DNA of 64,000 nucleotides, taken from NCBI GenBank assembly GCA_030272815.1, contig JAJSZT010000013.1:1-64000 (forward strand), in the 5' to 3' direction. A model generated the notes under the pieces. It was not told the DNA's origin. It searched no databases and saw only the letters and a program-made list of their open reading frames with translations. This stretch comes from Deltaproteobacteria bacterium (GTDB lineage Bacteria > Desulfobacterota > Desulfobacteria > Desulfobacterales > ETH-SRB1). Each line of letters begins with the position of its first letter. Position 1 is the first letter of the stretch. Both the position numbers and the translations under genes were made by a program. This document shows, in pieces, positions 33,848 through 43,512 of the stretch.

Positions 33848-34807
33848 TCACTTCCACCATGGAAATATGATATTGAAAAAACTGTAACTGTATCTGGTAA
33901 CCGATTTAAGTGAGTACAGCCTTCCACTGGTAATTGCATTGGCGCACAAGATGCCACTTTCCACGGCAGGACCGATGCCCTCTCCCATATCGAGGGTTGC
34001 CAGACCAGCGGCGTCGCCGATAATGAACGAGTTGTCCTTTTGGTCTGTTTTCGCAGTCTGCCTGAGGTAATAGTTGTATCCGCGCGGAGAAAATGAGTGA
34101 TTTTTTACCAGTGAAAGCGCATCGAGCTTTTTTATAAAATAATTCCAGTGACCCCGGATAGTTTCGCCCCGGTTTTTTATTGCGAAAAATCTTCCGCCTA
34201 TGCCCACATTCAGATAACCGTTTCCTTTCGGGAGATACCAGGAATACCCGAGCAGTTTTCTATCAAAAAACCAAAGATAACAATTTGCATCCTGATAATC
34301 GTATCTGAATTCTTCCTCTATTGCGGTAATCAGCCGTTTTTTATTTCTCGGGGCGGCTTTTCTGAAAAAAGTCCGGTAGACAGGACAATTGGCGCCTCCG
34401 GCTCCAACCAGGTATTTGCAGCGGAACGTGTCATCGATAATATAATAGCCGGCTTCTTTTCGTATATCCTTTACCGCGTGCTCTTTTACGGGCACGTTGG
34501 CCCTTTTGAGCAGCCATTGATCAAACTCGTATCTTCTTATAGAATGTTGCCGGGTTCTGACCGAAAATCTCTTGCCGAATATATGAAAATTGAGCCGGTC
34601 GAAGGTAAGAAAACTATAAGGATATTCTTCTATATTTAACCGCAGGTCCCTCACGACTTTTGGCGTGATCCATCCGGCACAGACCTTGAGACGCGGAAAT
34701 CTCTTTTTGTCGAGGACGATCGTGCAAATGCCGTTAAGATTCAATTTCCAGGCGCAGGTTGAACCTGCCGGCCCGCCGCCCACAACTATCGCTTCCGACT
34801 CGATCAT
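33848..34807 (-). CDS. FAD-dependent oxidoreductase, geranylgeranyl reductase-like
   Basis: A 319-residue flavoprotein. IVVGGGPAGSTCAWKL (about 7-22) is the dinucleotide-binding GxGxxG motif. KVCAGWITPKVV corresponds to the CGGG-like region of the geranylgeranyl reductase group. GDAAGLATLDMGEGIGPAVESG (about 274-295) is the second FAD motif. The group reduces isolated C=C bonds in isoprenoid or lipid chains. The gene begins one base after the stop of a Cfa synthase gene, so both are made together. Acting on a methylene-fatty-acyl product of that enzyme is an attractive guess but unproven. Confidence 0.8.
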   Translation of the reverse strand: MIESEAIVVGGGPAGSTCAWKLNLNGICTIVLDKKRFPRLKVCAGWITPKVVRDLRLNIEEYPYSFLTFDRLNFHIFGKRFSVRTRQHSIRRYEFDQWLLKRANVPVKEHAVKDIRKEAGYYIIDDTFRCKYLVGAGGANCPVYRTFFRKAAPRNKKRLITAIEEEFRYDYQDANCYLWFFDRKLLGYSWYLPKGNGYLNVGIGGRFFAIKNRGETIRGHWNYFIKKLDALSLVKNHSFSPRGYNYYLRQTAKTDQKDNSFIIGDAAGLATLDMGEGIGPAVESGILCANAITSGRLYSLKSVTRYSYSFFNIIFPWWK

Positions 34808-34808
34808 G

Positions 34809-35930
34809 CTAACTCATGCGGCAGTCAGGCTGCTTTTTTCCCTGCTTGGTCATAACAATTTGCCAAACCTGGATGCTTCTTGAACGGAATGCCCCTGCGA
34901 GACTGAGGAGATAATAGCGCCACATGCGGTAAAAACGATCGCCATATCTGTCCTTCAATACAGGCCATTCCTTTTCAAAATTGGCATGCCAGGCCATCAG
35001 TGTCTTATCGTAATATTCGCCGAAATTATGCCAGTCCTCCATCACAAAGAGTCCCTCCATTGCTTTTCCGATTTGCGCGATAGAAGGGAGCATCCCGTTT
35101 GGAAAAATGTATTTTGTTGCCCAGGGGCAGGCCGTGGTCTTGCTGATGTTGCCTCCCATGGTGTGAACAAAGGCAATTCCGTCATCTGTAAGAAGATGAT
35201 AGACTTTTTCCATATAGGTACGGTAGTTTTTGTAGCCCACATGCTCCATTATTCCGATGGAGATGACCCGGTCATATTTCCCGCCGACATTCCGATAGTC
35301 TTTCAGTTTGATCTCCACCGGCAGTCCTTTGCACAACTCTTTGCCCAATTCAACCTGTTGTTTGGAGACCGTCACTCCCGTAACCGCAACTCCGTACCTT
35401 TCCGCTGCATACTTGGCGAAAGAGCCCCATCCACACCCGAGGTCGAGGACTCTCATCCCCTGCTCAAGACCTATCTTGCGGCATACCAAATCCAATTTAG
35501 CTTCTTGGGCTTCGTCCAGATTTTCGGCGTTTTTCCAATAGCCGCTCGTGTATACCAGCCTTTTGTCCAACATAAGCTTGTAAAGATCGTTGCCGATATC
35601 ATAGTGTTGTTTCCCGACTTGGAAGGCACGACTGATCTTTTGCAGGTTGAAGATTCTCGGTTTCAGGAGGTGCCATATAAGTTTCCCGTTTACTCTCACC
35701 TGGTCAGCAAGGTTTGCAAGCAGAATCTTGGTGATAAATTGATCCAGTACTTGGCAATCCCACCACTTTTCCATGTAGGATTCTCCCAGGGCAAGTGCTC
35801 CGCTTTTTAAGAGACGCCCGTAAAAATCTTCGTTATGCACCTTTATGTCAAAGGGCTTGTGTCCGTTGACAGTAACTCCTGCAAGTCCCATCAATTCCAG
35901 TACAAGATCTCTTGCTTTGTCTTTTGTCAT
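34809..35930 (-). CDS. cfa: Cyclopropane-fatty-acyl-phospholipid synthase (copy 1)
   Basis: A 373-residue protein closely following the E. coli Cfa pattern: ALALGESYMEKWWDC in the N-terminal lipid-binding domain (about 48-62), GKQHYDIGNDLYKLMLDKR (about 105-123), SAM motif VLDLGCGWGSFAKYAAERYG (about 161-180), and EHVG. It cyclopropanates unsaturated chains of membrane phospholipids. The downstream flavoprotein gene is one base away. The gap upstream (35931-36201) shows no gene. Confidence 0.92.
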   Translation of the reverse strand: MTKDKARDLVLELMGLAGVTVNGHKPFDIKVHNEDFYGRLLKSGALALGESYMEKWWDCQVLDQFITKILLANLADQVRVNGKLIWHLLKPRIFNLQKISRAFQVGKQHYDIGNDLYKLMLDKRLVYTSGYWKNAENLDEAQEAKLDLVCRKIGLEQGMRVLDLGCGWGSFAKYAAERYGVAVTGVTVSKQQVELGKELCKGLPVEIKLKDYRNVGGKYDRVISIGIMEHVGYKNYRTYMEKVYHLLTDDGIAFVHTMGGNISKTTACPWATKYIFPNGMLPSIAQIGKAMEGLFVMEDWHNFGEYYDKTLMAWHANFEKEWPVLKDRYGDRFYRMWRYYLLSLAGAFRSRSIQVWQIVMTKQGKKQPDCRMS

Positions 35931-36201
35931 ATTGATTCTCTATATTATTGTAAACGAAAGTAGATAGCTGTCACATACAACAAAATTATTTTGCTTGATC
36001 TGTTTGGCAGTTTTGAAAGATCTATAAGCTCATTTGGCTGGCGACTGTTGGCAAGGGCGGCCAAATGAAGTCGTCTATGAGTCCTGCATAATAGTGCGTA
36101 TTTGCACATAAAAGAAAATTGCCATTAAAACAAAAATATTATAAATTAAGGTGATCACGGTTGTCAAGACAGAAATAGGACAGAAACAGTCAAGTGGGGA
36201 C

Positions 36202-39200
36202 TCAAATTAATGCGGAATCTTTATGATTGGCTTGAATCGTTACATATTTTTTTCTATAAAGAGAGAAGTATGTAACAGGGACTATTATAAGCGTAAAAAT
36301 TGTGGATGCACAAAGTCCAAAAATCAGAGCCCAGGCAAGGCCTGAGAAAACCGGATCCAGTGTAATGGGCCAGGCGCCAATGGCGGTTGTGCAAGCGGTA
36401 AGTAATATAGGACGCATCCTGATTGCTCCACTTCGGAGAATAGCTTCTTTAAAAGAAATGCCTTTATTAAGAGCGTTTTTAATGAAATCTATCAGAACAA
36501 GGGAGTTCCTTATTACAATTCCACCAAGAGCTATCATGCCTATCATGCTTGTTGCGGTAAAGAAAACAGGGTTGAAGAAGCCGCCCACCTGTTCTCCGAT
36601 GAAAACATTCAGCAGCCAGAATCCCGGCATAATGCCCAGAAGCGTAAGTGGTATTGACATCATAATCAATATTGGCATGGAAAATGAATTAGTTTCCATT
36701 ATAAGAAGAATATAGATTCCTGTTAGAGCTGCCGCAAATGCTATGCCCATATCTCTGAATACCCTGAGAGTTATCTTCCATTCGCCTTCACCTGACCATT
36801 TTACCCTGATTCCCGGAGGGGGAGGGTTGTCAAGTTTAAGTTTTTTCTGCATATCAAGAACAGCTTCGCCGGGAGCTCTGCCTGCCATTTCTCCCGTCAC
36901 ATATACCACGCGTTCAAGGTTTTTATGATAAACAGGCTGGTCTTCAGGGATGTGAACTATCTTTACAAGTTCCGCCAGAGGAACCATCTTGCCGGTATTT
37001 GTTTTGAGCGGTATTTGTGATAAAGAAGTAATTCCTGATCTGTTTTTTCTCGGTAAAATTATTTTTATACTTAGAGGCTGCCTTTCTTCAGAAGTATGTA
37101 TTGTGGCAGGCGCAGCACCTCCTATCGCTATTTTCAAAGTTTGAATAATTTCATTCGTGGAGACTCCGTGAAGAGCAGCCTTTTCCTTGTCAATAATAAA
37201 ATCTATCTTGTTGCGTCTGGCTTCAACTGTGTCGTCAATATCCACTACAAAAGGCTCTGCTGCCATTAAATTCTTTATATGTTCTGCTCCTTTTATGATT
37301 TGATCATAAGAACGGTCAGGGGAACCATAGATTTCAGCCACGATTGTCGAAAGCACAGGGGGGCCGGGAGGGACTTCAACAATTTTGATTGCTGCATTGT
37401 TGGCTTTTGCAATGTCTTCGAGTTCCTTTCTAAGCCGGAGAACAATAGCATGGCTTTGTTGCTTCCGTTTATTTTTTTCAGCGAGATTTATACGTATATC
37501 TGCAAGATGGCTTCCTTTCCTCAGGTAATAGTGACGAACCAGACCGTTGAAATCAATGGGAGACGAATTTCCCACATAGGATACAAAGCTGGTAATTTCA
37601 GGGATTTCCCTGAGAAAGTCTTCAAATGACCGTACAACAGTATTAGTGGTTTCAAGTGTAGTTCCTTCCGGCATGTCAATAACTATCTGGAATTCATTTT
37701 TGTTATCAAAAGGAAGTATTTTCAAGGGCACTAATCGGAAAACAGCAAGACTTATAGATACTAAAAGGAGAAAAATAATAGCGGCCAGAAGCATGTATCT
37801 TTTGCTCTTTGATTTGAGAAAAGGAGATACAATTTTGCGGTAGATTTGCCCGATCCATACATTTATACCTTTATCATGATTTGGCTTTATCTGATTTGTC
37901 TGGGAGCCGGTCATCTTGCGGATATTCATGTTTTTCAGCAGCAGGTGCGTTAACCACGGCACAATGGTAAGCGCACAGAGAGTTGAAAATGTTACTGTAA
38001 GGGGAACATTTGCTGCCATTGGAGCCATATACGGCCCCATCATTCCTGTAATGAAAAAGAGGGGTATAAATGAAATTATTATGGCGAGTGTGGACATTAT
38101 TACTGGAGGAAGCACTTCATTAACGGCAAATAGCGTTGCTGAAAATGCTTTACGCCTGCCCATCAAAATATGGCGCTGTATGTTATCTACATTTGTAATA
38201 GGATCATCAACTACAAGCCCCAGGGAGAGTATAAGAGCAAAAAGGGTAACCCTGTTAATTGTATATCCGAATAGATAATTGACAAAAAGAGCAAGAGAAA
38301 AGCTGACAGGTACGGCAAGTGCAACCACCAGCGCTTCACGCCATCCAAGAGTAATAGCTAAAAGTATAATAACGGAAATAACCGCAAAAGCCAGCGAACT
38401 TAAGAGTCCATTTACCTTTTGCCCGGCAGTTTTACCGTAGTTGCGAATTACTTCAACATTAACGCCATCGGGAATAGTGCTTTTTTTCAATTCTTCAAGC
38501 TTGACCAGGATATTTTCGGAGACTGTGACGGCATTGGCCCCTTTTTTCTTGGCAATGGCGAGTGTGACGGCCGGGAATGAAAAGGGGGTATTTTCTTTAT
38601 TGTGAGTTTTACGATAGAAATTTGAGTAACCGATTCTCGAGTAAGACTTTGATTCTTCCGGGCCGTCGAATATATTTGCAATATCTCGCAAATATACCGG
38701 ACGTCCATTGTGAACTCCAACCATAAGTGATGAAACTTCGTTAGAAGATGAAAGGAAAGATTTGCTTGTTACTGTAACATCTTTATTAAAGCGGGAAAAT
38801 TTACCTGCTGTAACAGAAGCATCCGCTCCCTGGAGAGTTCTCTGCACTTCAAGTAAAGATACTCCAAGACCTGACATGCGTTCAGGTAAGAGTTCAATGC
38901 GTATCTCTCGTTTGCGGCCACCAACAATTTCAGCCCTTGAGATGTCCTTTACCTTTGAAAGCCTTGATAATACTTCCTCACCGATTCTGTGAAGTTCATA
39001 ATCATCATAACGATTTGAATAAAGACTTATATTTACAATGGGAACGTCGTCTATTTCGACTGGTTTTATCACCCATCCCTTAACAATCGGGGGAGCGGCG
39101 TCAATATTCATTGTAATCTTATTGTGGAGTTTTACCAGCGAATTTTCCCTGTCTTCTCCTACATAAAATCTGACTGTAACGATTGCCATGTCCTCACGGG

Positions 39201-39483
39201 ACATCGAATATACGTATTCAACGCCGTCAATCTGCCATAAAAGGCGTTCCAGGGGCGTTGCAACAAGTTTTTCTATTTCGGTTGCATTTGAGCCAGGAGC
39301 ATATACATAAACATCCGCCAGGGGAACTACTATCTGTGGTTCTTCTTCCTTGGGTGTGACGAGAATAGCTGAAATTCCGAGGCACAGAGATAAGATCAGC
39401 AGGATGATTGAGAGATGTGAGGAAATAGATCTTCTGACAATACGTGCGATAAAACCGCTCGGAGCAGATTCGTTTTCCGGCAT
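36202..39483 (-). CDS. RND-family efflux transporter permease
   Basis: A 1093-residue inner-membrane pump of the HAE/HME (AcrB-like) superfamily. It has an N-terminal span (about 18-40), a large periplasmic porter loop, a first transmembrane block (about 355-560) with the proton-relay segment GLVVDDPITNVDNIQRH (about 429-445), a second porter loop and a second block ending near 1075. With the adaptor and TolC encoded upstream it would form a tripartite efflux complex. The drug or metal substrate cannot be told from sequence by eye. The gene follows the adaptor by four bases. Confidence 0.92.
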   Translation of the reverse strand: MPENESAPSGFIARIVRRSISSHLSIILLILSLCLGISAILVTPKEEEPQIVVPLADVYVYAPGSNATEIEKLVATPLERLLWQIDGVEYVYSMSREDMAIVTVRFYVGEDRENSLVKLHNKITMNIDAAPPIVKGWVIKPVEIDDVPIVNISLYSNRYDDYELHRIGEEVLSRLSKVKDISRAEIVGGRKREIRIELLPERMSGLGVSLLEVQRTLQGADASVTAGKFSRFNKDVTVTSKSFLSSSNEVSSLMVGVHNGRPVYLRDIANIFDGPEESKSYSRIGYSNFYRKTHNKENTPFSFPAVTLAIAKKKGANAVTVSENILVKLEELKKSTIPDGVNVEVIRNYGKTAGQKVNGLLSSLAFAVISVIILLAITLGWREALVVALAVPVSFSLALFVNYLFGYTINRVTLFALILSLGLVVDDPITNVDNIQRHILMGRRKAFSATLFAVNEVLPPVIMSTLAIIISFIPLFFITGMMGPYMAPMAANVPLTVTFSTLCALTIVPWLTHLLLKNMNIRKMTGSQTNQIKPNHDKGINVWIGQIYRKIVSPFLKSKSKRYMLLAAIIFLLLVSISLAVFRLVPLKILPFDNKNEFQIVIDMPEGTTLETTNTVVRSFEDFLREIPEITSFVSYVGNSSPIDFNGLVRHYYLRKGSHLADIRINLAEKNKRKQQSHAIVLRLRKELEDIAKANNAAIKIVEVPPGPPVLSTIVAEIYGSPDRSYDQIIKGAEHIKNLMAAEPFVVDIDDTVEARRNKIDFIIDKEKAALHGVSTNEIIQTLKIAIGGAAPATIHTSEERQPLSIKIILPRKNRSGITSLSQIPLKTNTGKMVPLAELVKIVHIPEDQPVYHKNLERVVYVTGEMAGRAPGEAVLDMQKKLKLDNPPPPGIRVKWSGEGEWKITLRVFRDMGIAFAAALTGIYILLIMETNSFSMPILIMMSIPLTLLGIMPGFWLLNVFIGEQVGGFFNPVFFTATSMIGMIALGGIVIRNSLVLIDFIKNALNKGISFKEAILRSGAIRMRPILLTACTTAIGAWPITLDPVFSGLAWALIFGLCASTIFTLIIVPVTYFSLYRKKYVTIQANHKDSALI

Positions 39484-39487
39484 TAAG

Positions 39488-40627
39488 TTATTCCTCCCAG
39501 CCTATTGTCTCATTTCCAGATAGTCCGGAGAGAACTTCGAGCTTATCACCAAAAGTTTTGCCGGTTTTAATAAAACGTGTCTTCCAGGAATTATTTTCCT
39601 TTACTGTAACCAGTTCAAGCTGTCCTATATTACGAACGGCAATTTTTGGTATAACAACAACCTGGAGGTCTTTAACAGGGATGAGCAGTTTTCCGAACAT
39701 GCCGGGATATATTCCGGATATACGCGGCAATAATGCCTTTACAAGAAAAGTCCGTGTTTGCGGATCAGCATAAGGGACAATCTCCTCAACCGTTGCCGTC
39801 GCTGTTTCATTCAAAGTATTTATTGTTACTTTAAGAAATGTTCCGGGTTGAATCTTTCTTATCAGTCCTTCACGTACATATGCTTCAAGCCTGAGCGAGC
39901 CAGTAGTTTGCAGTATAATTAAAGGCTTCCCGGGTAAGGCTAAATCTCCTTGTTCAACAAGACGTTCTAAAACTTTACCGCTTTCAGGTGCTTTTATCTC
40001 TGTGTATCCAAGTGCTATTCCAGCCTCCTTTACGATTTCTTCCGCCTGTTTTATTCCGGATTCTGAAGCTGACAAAGCTTCTTTAGCTCTATTTAAAGTC
40101 GCCTTTGCCTGAAGGTATGCTGATTCGGCTTTTTCCATATCTTGAGGGGTAGCTGCCTGGGATTCAAAATAAATTTTTGTACGTTTATAATCAGATTCAG
40201 CTTCTGTAAATGCCGCCCTGGCGACTATTATTGTCTGTTTTGCCTGTTTTTTTCCTGATATGGCTGTTTTTAAGGTTTGTTTTGCCTGATCAAGACGTGA
40301 CATTAGCTGTCTGTTATCTAAAGATACTAAAAGCTGGTTTTTAAAAACCTTGTCGCCGGGTCTGACCTTGACATCAAGAACCTGAGCAGTTACCTGGGAT
40401 TCGATACTGGCTTCTGTAACAGGGCGCACTGTTCCAACAGCCTCATAGCATTCGGTTATAGTCTGGACAGATGCCTGCCCAATTTTTTTCGGTGACACAT
40501 CATTTTTTGATGTAACCTGAACCTTGCCCGGCGCAATTTTTGTGCTTGAAATGAATTTAACAGCAAAGAAAACTAAAATTAAACTGACGGAACATAACAA
40601 TATTATTATAATTTTTTTGTTTTTCAT
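39488..40627 (-). CDS. RND efflux periplasmic adaptor (membrane fusion protein)
   Basis: A 379-residue HlyD/AcrA-type adaptor. It has an N-terminal anchor (about 4-24), a lipoyl half-motif (SQVTAQVLDVKVRPGDKVFKNQLL), a long alpha-hairpin (about 110-205), a second lipoyl half (IKAPESGKVLERLVEQGDLA) and beta-barrel domains. It bridges the inner-membrane pump and the outer-membrane channel. The start overlaps the tolC stop as ATGA. Because tolC upstream is interrupted, translation of this gene now depends on the downstream tolC fragment or internal initiation. Confidence 0.9.
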   Translation of the reverse strand: MKNKKIIIILLCSVSLILVFFAVKFISSTKIAPGKVQVTSKNDVSPKKIGQASVQTITECYEAVGTVRPVTEASIESQVTAQVLDVKVRPGDKVFKNQLLVSLDNRQLMSRLDQAKQTLKTAISGKKQAKQTIIVARAAFTEAESDYKRTKIYFESQAATPQDMEKAESAYLQAKATLNRAKEALSASESGIKQAEEIVKEAGIALGYTEIKAPESGKVLERLVEQGDLALPGKPLIILQTTGSLRLEAYVREGLIRKIQPGTFLKVTINTLNETATATVEEIVPYADPQTRTFLVKALLPRISGIYPGMFGKLLIPVKDLQVVVIPKIAVRNIGQLELVTVKENNSWKTRFIKTGKTFGDKLEVLSGLSGNETIGWEE

Positions 40628-42266
40628 CGTGTGATTTTATCCACCTTCCCCCAGTAACCTACCGCTCTGCCAATATCCGCGAGAGCCTTTTCCCTGTCAT
40701 AATAAGCTGCCGTTGTTCGAGTCTTTGCTCGATTAAGCGCAAGCTCGGCTTCAAAGTATCGTGTTATGGTAGCAGTGCCGCCTTCATATTGTTTCCTGAC
40801 AAGCTTAAAAGATTCTTCAGCCATGGCCACGCTTCTTTCCGCTACCTCGAGCCTGGCCTTTGCTTCCGCCAGTTTCAGGTAGGCATTTTTAACATCAAGC
40901 TTTACAGATAGTTTGGTTTTGAGATCTGCTGCCAGCATTTCTTCAAGCCTGGCTTTTGCTTTTTCCTCTTCTGCTTTTGTGCTGAAACCCGTGAATATGT
41001 CCCAGTTAAGAATGACTGCCGCAGTCCAGTTGTCTCTTGAGTCATTGTAGGCCATTTCAGGATCATCAACATAGTATTTGCTTTGCAGATCAACTCTGGG
41101 CAGATATTCTGCACGAGATAGATCGAGAGCTATTCTGCTCTGTATAACCTGCTCCTTTATTTTATTTACTTCTGACCTGTTTTCAAGGGCATAGGCAACA
41201 CCGGCAATGTATTCATCCGGTAAGGGGATTTCGCGGCTTTCTATTTCTTTTAATCTGATTTCAGCTTCAGGGCTTACACCGAGAATACCGGCAAAAGCAG
41301 CTAAAGTCGTTTTTAGCCTGTTTTCACTTAGGAGCACATCTTCCCTGGCTTGAGCAAGACGGACTTCCAGGGATAATATGTCTGATTTTAGAACTCCTCC
41401 GGCTCTGAACCTCACATTCATTAGACGCAGTTGCGACTTAACAGTTGATACGGAGTCCCTGGTAATTTTAGGGCTCGGTAAAAAACAACTTGGTAGAATT
41501 TGCGCCCGAATTTGCCGTAGATTTAATCGATCTGATTGAGCAAAACCGCAGGAATAGCGAGCTATTTCGAGGACTTTTGCGAATGAAGATCGGTTAAAGA
41601 TATGGTGAAGTCGGGATGCAAAAATGCCAAGTTATTTTTTACCGAGCCCTTAATGTATTCTTTTGCGGCAAGAGCGTTATAGTATGTATGTATTACTGAG
41701 GCAACAAGGGAGTTTTCTACGCTTTTTTTGTCTATCTGAGAAATAGAGAAATCGGTTTCAGCGATTTTTTTATTTAAAATATCTCGTCCGCCATTGAATA
41801 TATTTATTCCTGCTTTAATTCCGGTCTCATAATTTTCATACCAGCCGGGAGAGTTAAAATCTGTATTTGCAGGCAGCAGTCTCTGGTCAATCTTCTTGAA
41901 AAGATATCCTGACGGTGCATCCCCCTGAGAATATTCCGTATAAAATCCAAGAAAGGGGAAAAAGTTAGCATTTGCCTTTTCGATCATAGCTTCTGCCTGC
42001 TTTATGCGGGCAACGGCAATCTTGTTATCAGGATTATTTGCAAGAGCAATTTGAATTGCATCGTTCAAAGAGACAGGTTCTTGTAAAGCACAGGTATATT
42101 GTCCGGTTTTTGAAACTTTTGTTAAAAACGCATCATCGCATATTACTTTTGCATATTCCTGCCTGATGCTTTCGTAAGTGTATTTGTCATGAGAAAAACA
42201 ACCGCAGGTTATAAGAAAGAAAGATAAGATAATGACGATTTGAATTTTATTTGCTTTTGATACCAT
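40624..42266 (-). pseudogene. TolC-family outer-membrane channel, interrupted by a 179-bp element
   Basis: The first half (42266 to 41650) starts with a lipoprotein-like signal (IVIILSFFLITCGC) and the OEP repeat SLNDAIQIALANNPDNKIAV. The second half (about 41467 to 40624) holds the rest of the coiled-coil and barrel repeat. Between them sits an inverted-repeat element with TTA on both sides. Removing the element and one TTA joins the frames precisely (EYIKITRDSVSTVK) into a protein of 486 residues, a normal TolC length. As it stands, translation runs into the element and stops at 41562, leaving 234 residues. The outer-membrane part of this efflux system is thus probably inactive or supplied by another gene. 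Confidence 0.9.
41471..41649. mobile_element. 179-bp MITE-like element with TTA target duplication, copy 2 (in tolC)
   Basis: About 97 percent identical by eye to 28709-28887 (six differences counted), same length and orientation. TTA precedes (41468-41470) and follows (41650-41652). The high similarity and clean duplication point to recent movement. Confidence 0.9.
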
Positions 42267-43236
42267 ATGGATTGTCTTTTATCAGGCCAACAACTCTGTT
42301 TTCGATTTCATCCCTGATATTACGCATAAAATCAATTGGTTTTCCTGCTGGATCAGGCAGATTCCAGTCCTCTGTTTTAACCACGTGCATAAAAGCACAT
42401 TCCTCACCGCAACCCATAGTGATAATTATATCCGGCTTAACTTCAGCAACTGCCTCTTTAATTGATTTGGGTTTACGGAAGGCCATATCCAGCCCCTTTT
42501 CGCTCATTGCTTCGACCATTAATGGATTGATTTCACTGGCAGGACTGCTTCCTCCGCTTATAACTTCAATTTTATCTCCTGCAAGGTGCTGGGCAAAAGC
42601 GCCGGCTATCTGGCTGCGGCATGAGTTTCCCCTACATGCAAAAAGAATTTTTTTCCTTCCAAGAAAAGGAGTTATAAGCTGGTTTGCTTTTTCTTTTACT
42701 TCCTTTAAAACAGATGAGTGTTTTTGCATATCTCCTGGATTCTCAATCTGTCTGTATGTCAGGCTTCCTTCCAGGCTTGCACCAACTGCGTCTAAGAAAT
42801 ATTTTATCGTAAGAGTAAGGCCTTCAAACAGATTTTTACCTCTGGTAGCCCCTAGTGCGAGAAGAAATCCGCGCCTATATTTTTGTCCTGGATCATTAAG
42901 CTTTAATTTATATCTTCTTGCCCAAAGCGCTTGGCTTCTGTCTATGAGCGCTTTCAGTTGTGCAGGAGCGCTATAGAAAAAGATAGGTGTGGCGGCAACA
43001 ATAATATCAGCCTTTCGAAGCAGCGGATAAATTTCATGCTTCATATCATCATCAATTGGACAAAAACCTTTCTTTTCACAGACGGAATATTCTTTACAAG
43101 GGATAATATTTTTCTTATCCGCCTCAATAACTTTTATCTGCGCCCCTGATTTTTCTAATTCATTCATGAAAGCAGAAAGCAGATAACTTGTATTGCCGTT
43201 TTTTCGAGGGCTTCCCTGTAATCCAAGCGCCAGCAT
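42247..43236 (-). CDS. Fusion of NADPH-dependent FMN reductase and low-molecular-weight phosphatase/arsenate reductase
   Basis: A 329-residue protein. Residues about 1-190 form a flavodoxin-like iron-sulfur/FMN reductase domain: GLQGSPRKNGNTSYLL, a Cys-containing CKEYSVCEKKGFCPIDDDM, and ATPIFFYSAPAQLKALIDRS. Residues about 195-325 form an LMW-PTP/ArsC domain whose P-loop CRGNSCRSQIA carries CX5R, with the general-acid Asp in NLPDPAG. Thioredoxin-linked ArsC enzymes reduce arsenate through Cys residues, while LMW phosphatases act on phosphotyrosine. It overlaps the tolC start by 20 bases and leads the efflux operon, hinting that the pump deals with a metalloid or redox-active toxin. That is inference. 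Confidence 0.85.
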   Translation of the reverse strand: MLALGLQGSPRKNGNTSYLLSAFMNELEKSGAQIKVIEADKKNIIPCKEYSVCEKKGFCPIDDDMKHEIYPLLRKADIIVAATPIFFYSAPAQLKALIDRSQALWARRYKLKLNDPGQKYRRGFLLALGATRGKNLFEGLTLTIKYFLDAVGASLEGSLTYRQIENPGDMQKHSSVLKEVKEKANQLITPFLGRKKILFACRGNSCRSQIAGAFAQHLAGDKIEVISGGSSPASEINPLMVEAMSEKGLDMAFRKPKSIKEAVAEVKPDIIITMGCGEECAFMHVVKTEDWNLPDPAGKPIDFMRNIRDEIENRVVGLIKDNPYGIKSK

Positions 43237-43241
43237 GATGT

Positions 43242-43397
43242 TTAACCGATTCTCTTGTCAACACCTTCAGATTTGCAATCAGGTGTGTAACAGGTGGTGT
43301 CCAGAAATTCGCATTTCTTTTTGCATGATGGGCATTGTTCAGGCGGAGTTTCAGCTTCTAATGAATATCCGCAATTACTGCATTTCCAGCTTGGCAT
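43242..43397 (-). CDS. Small rubredoxin-like zinc/iron-ribbon protein
   Basis: A 51-residue protein from the ATG at 43397 (GAGG eight bases upstream). The frame is open further upstream to 43472, but that part is less likely. Two knuckles, CSNCGY and CPSC, plus CYTPDC near the end, give six cysteines. Four of them fit a rubredoxin-like mononuclear metal site (CxxC...CxxC). Such domains carry electrons or serve as structural zinc ribbons. It lies five bases upstream of the FMN reductase-ArsC gene, so it may supply electrons to that enzyme. Confidence 0.75.
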   Translation of the reverse strand: MPSWKCSNCGYSLEAETPPEQCPSCKKKCEFLDTTCYTPDCKSEGVDKRIG

Positions 43398-43468
43398 GGC
43401 GATTACCTCATCAGTAAACTTTTTGGTAATTTCAGGTGGAAATTTAATAAAACAGCTTTGGAGTTTCA

Positions 43469-43512
43469 GCAAGAGATTGGTGCAGGTCGAGTAAAAAATC
43501 GCTCAATTTAGG
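43469..43512. mobile_element. Partial element (CCTAAATTGAGCG family), solo end
   Basis: The 44 bases AGAGATTGGTGCAGGTCGAG and following, through AAAAAATCGCTCAATTTAGG, match the right end of the copy at 48441-48599. The other end is absent. Confidence 0.6.
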
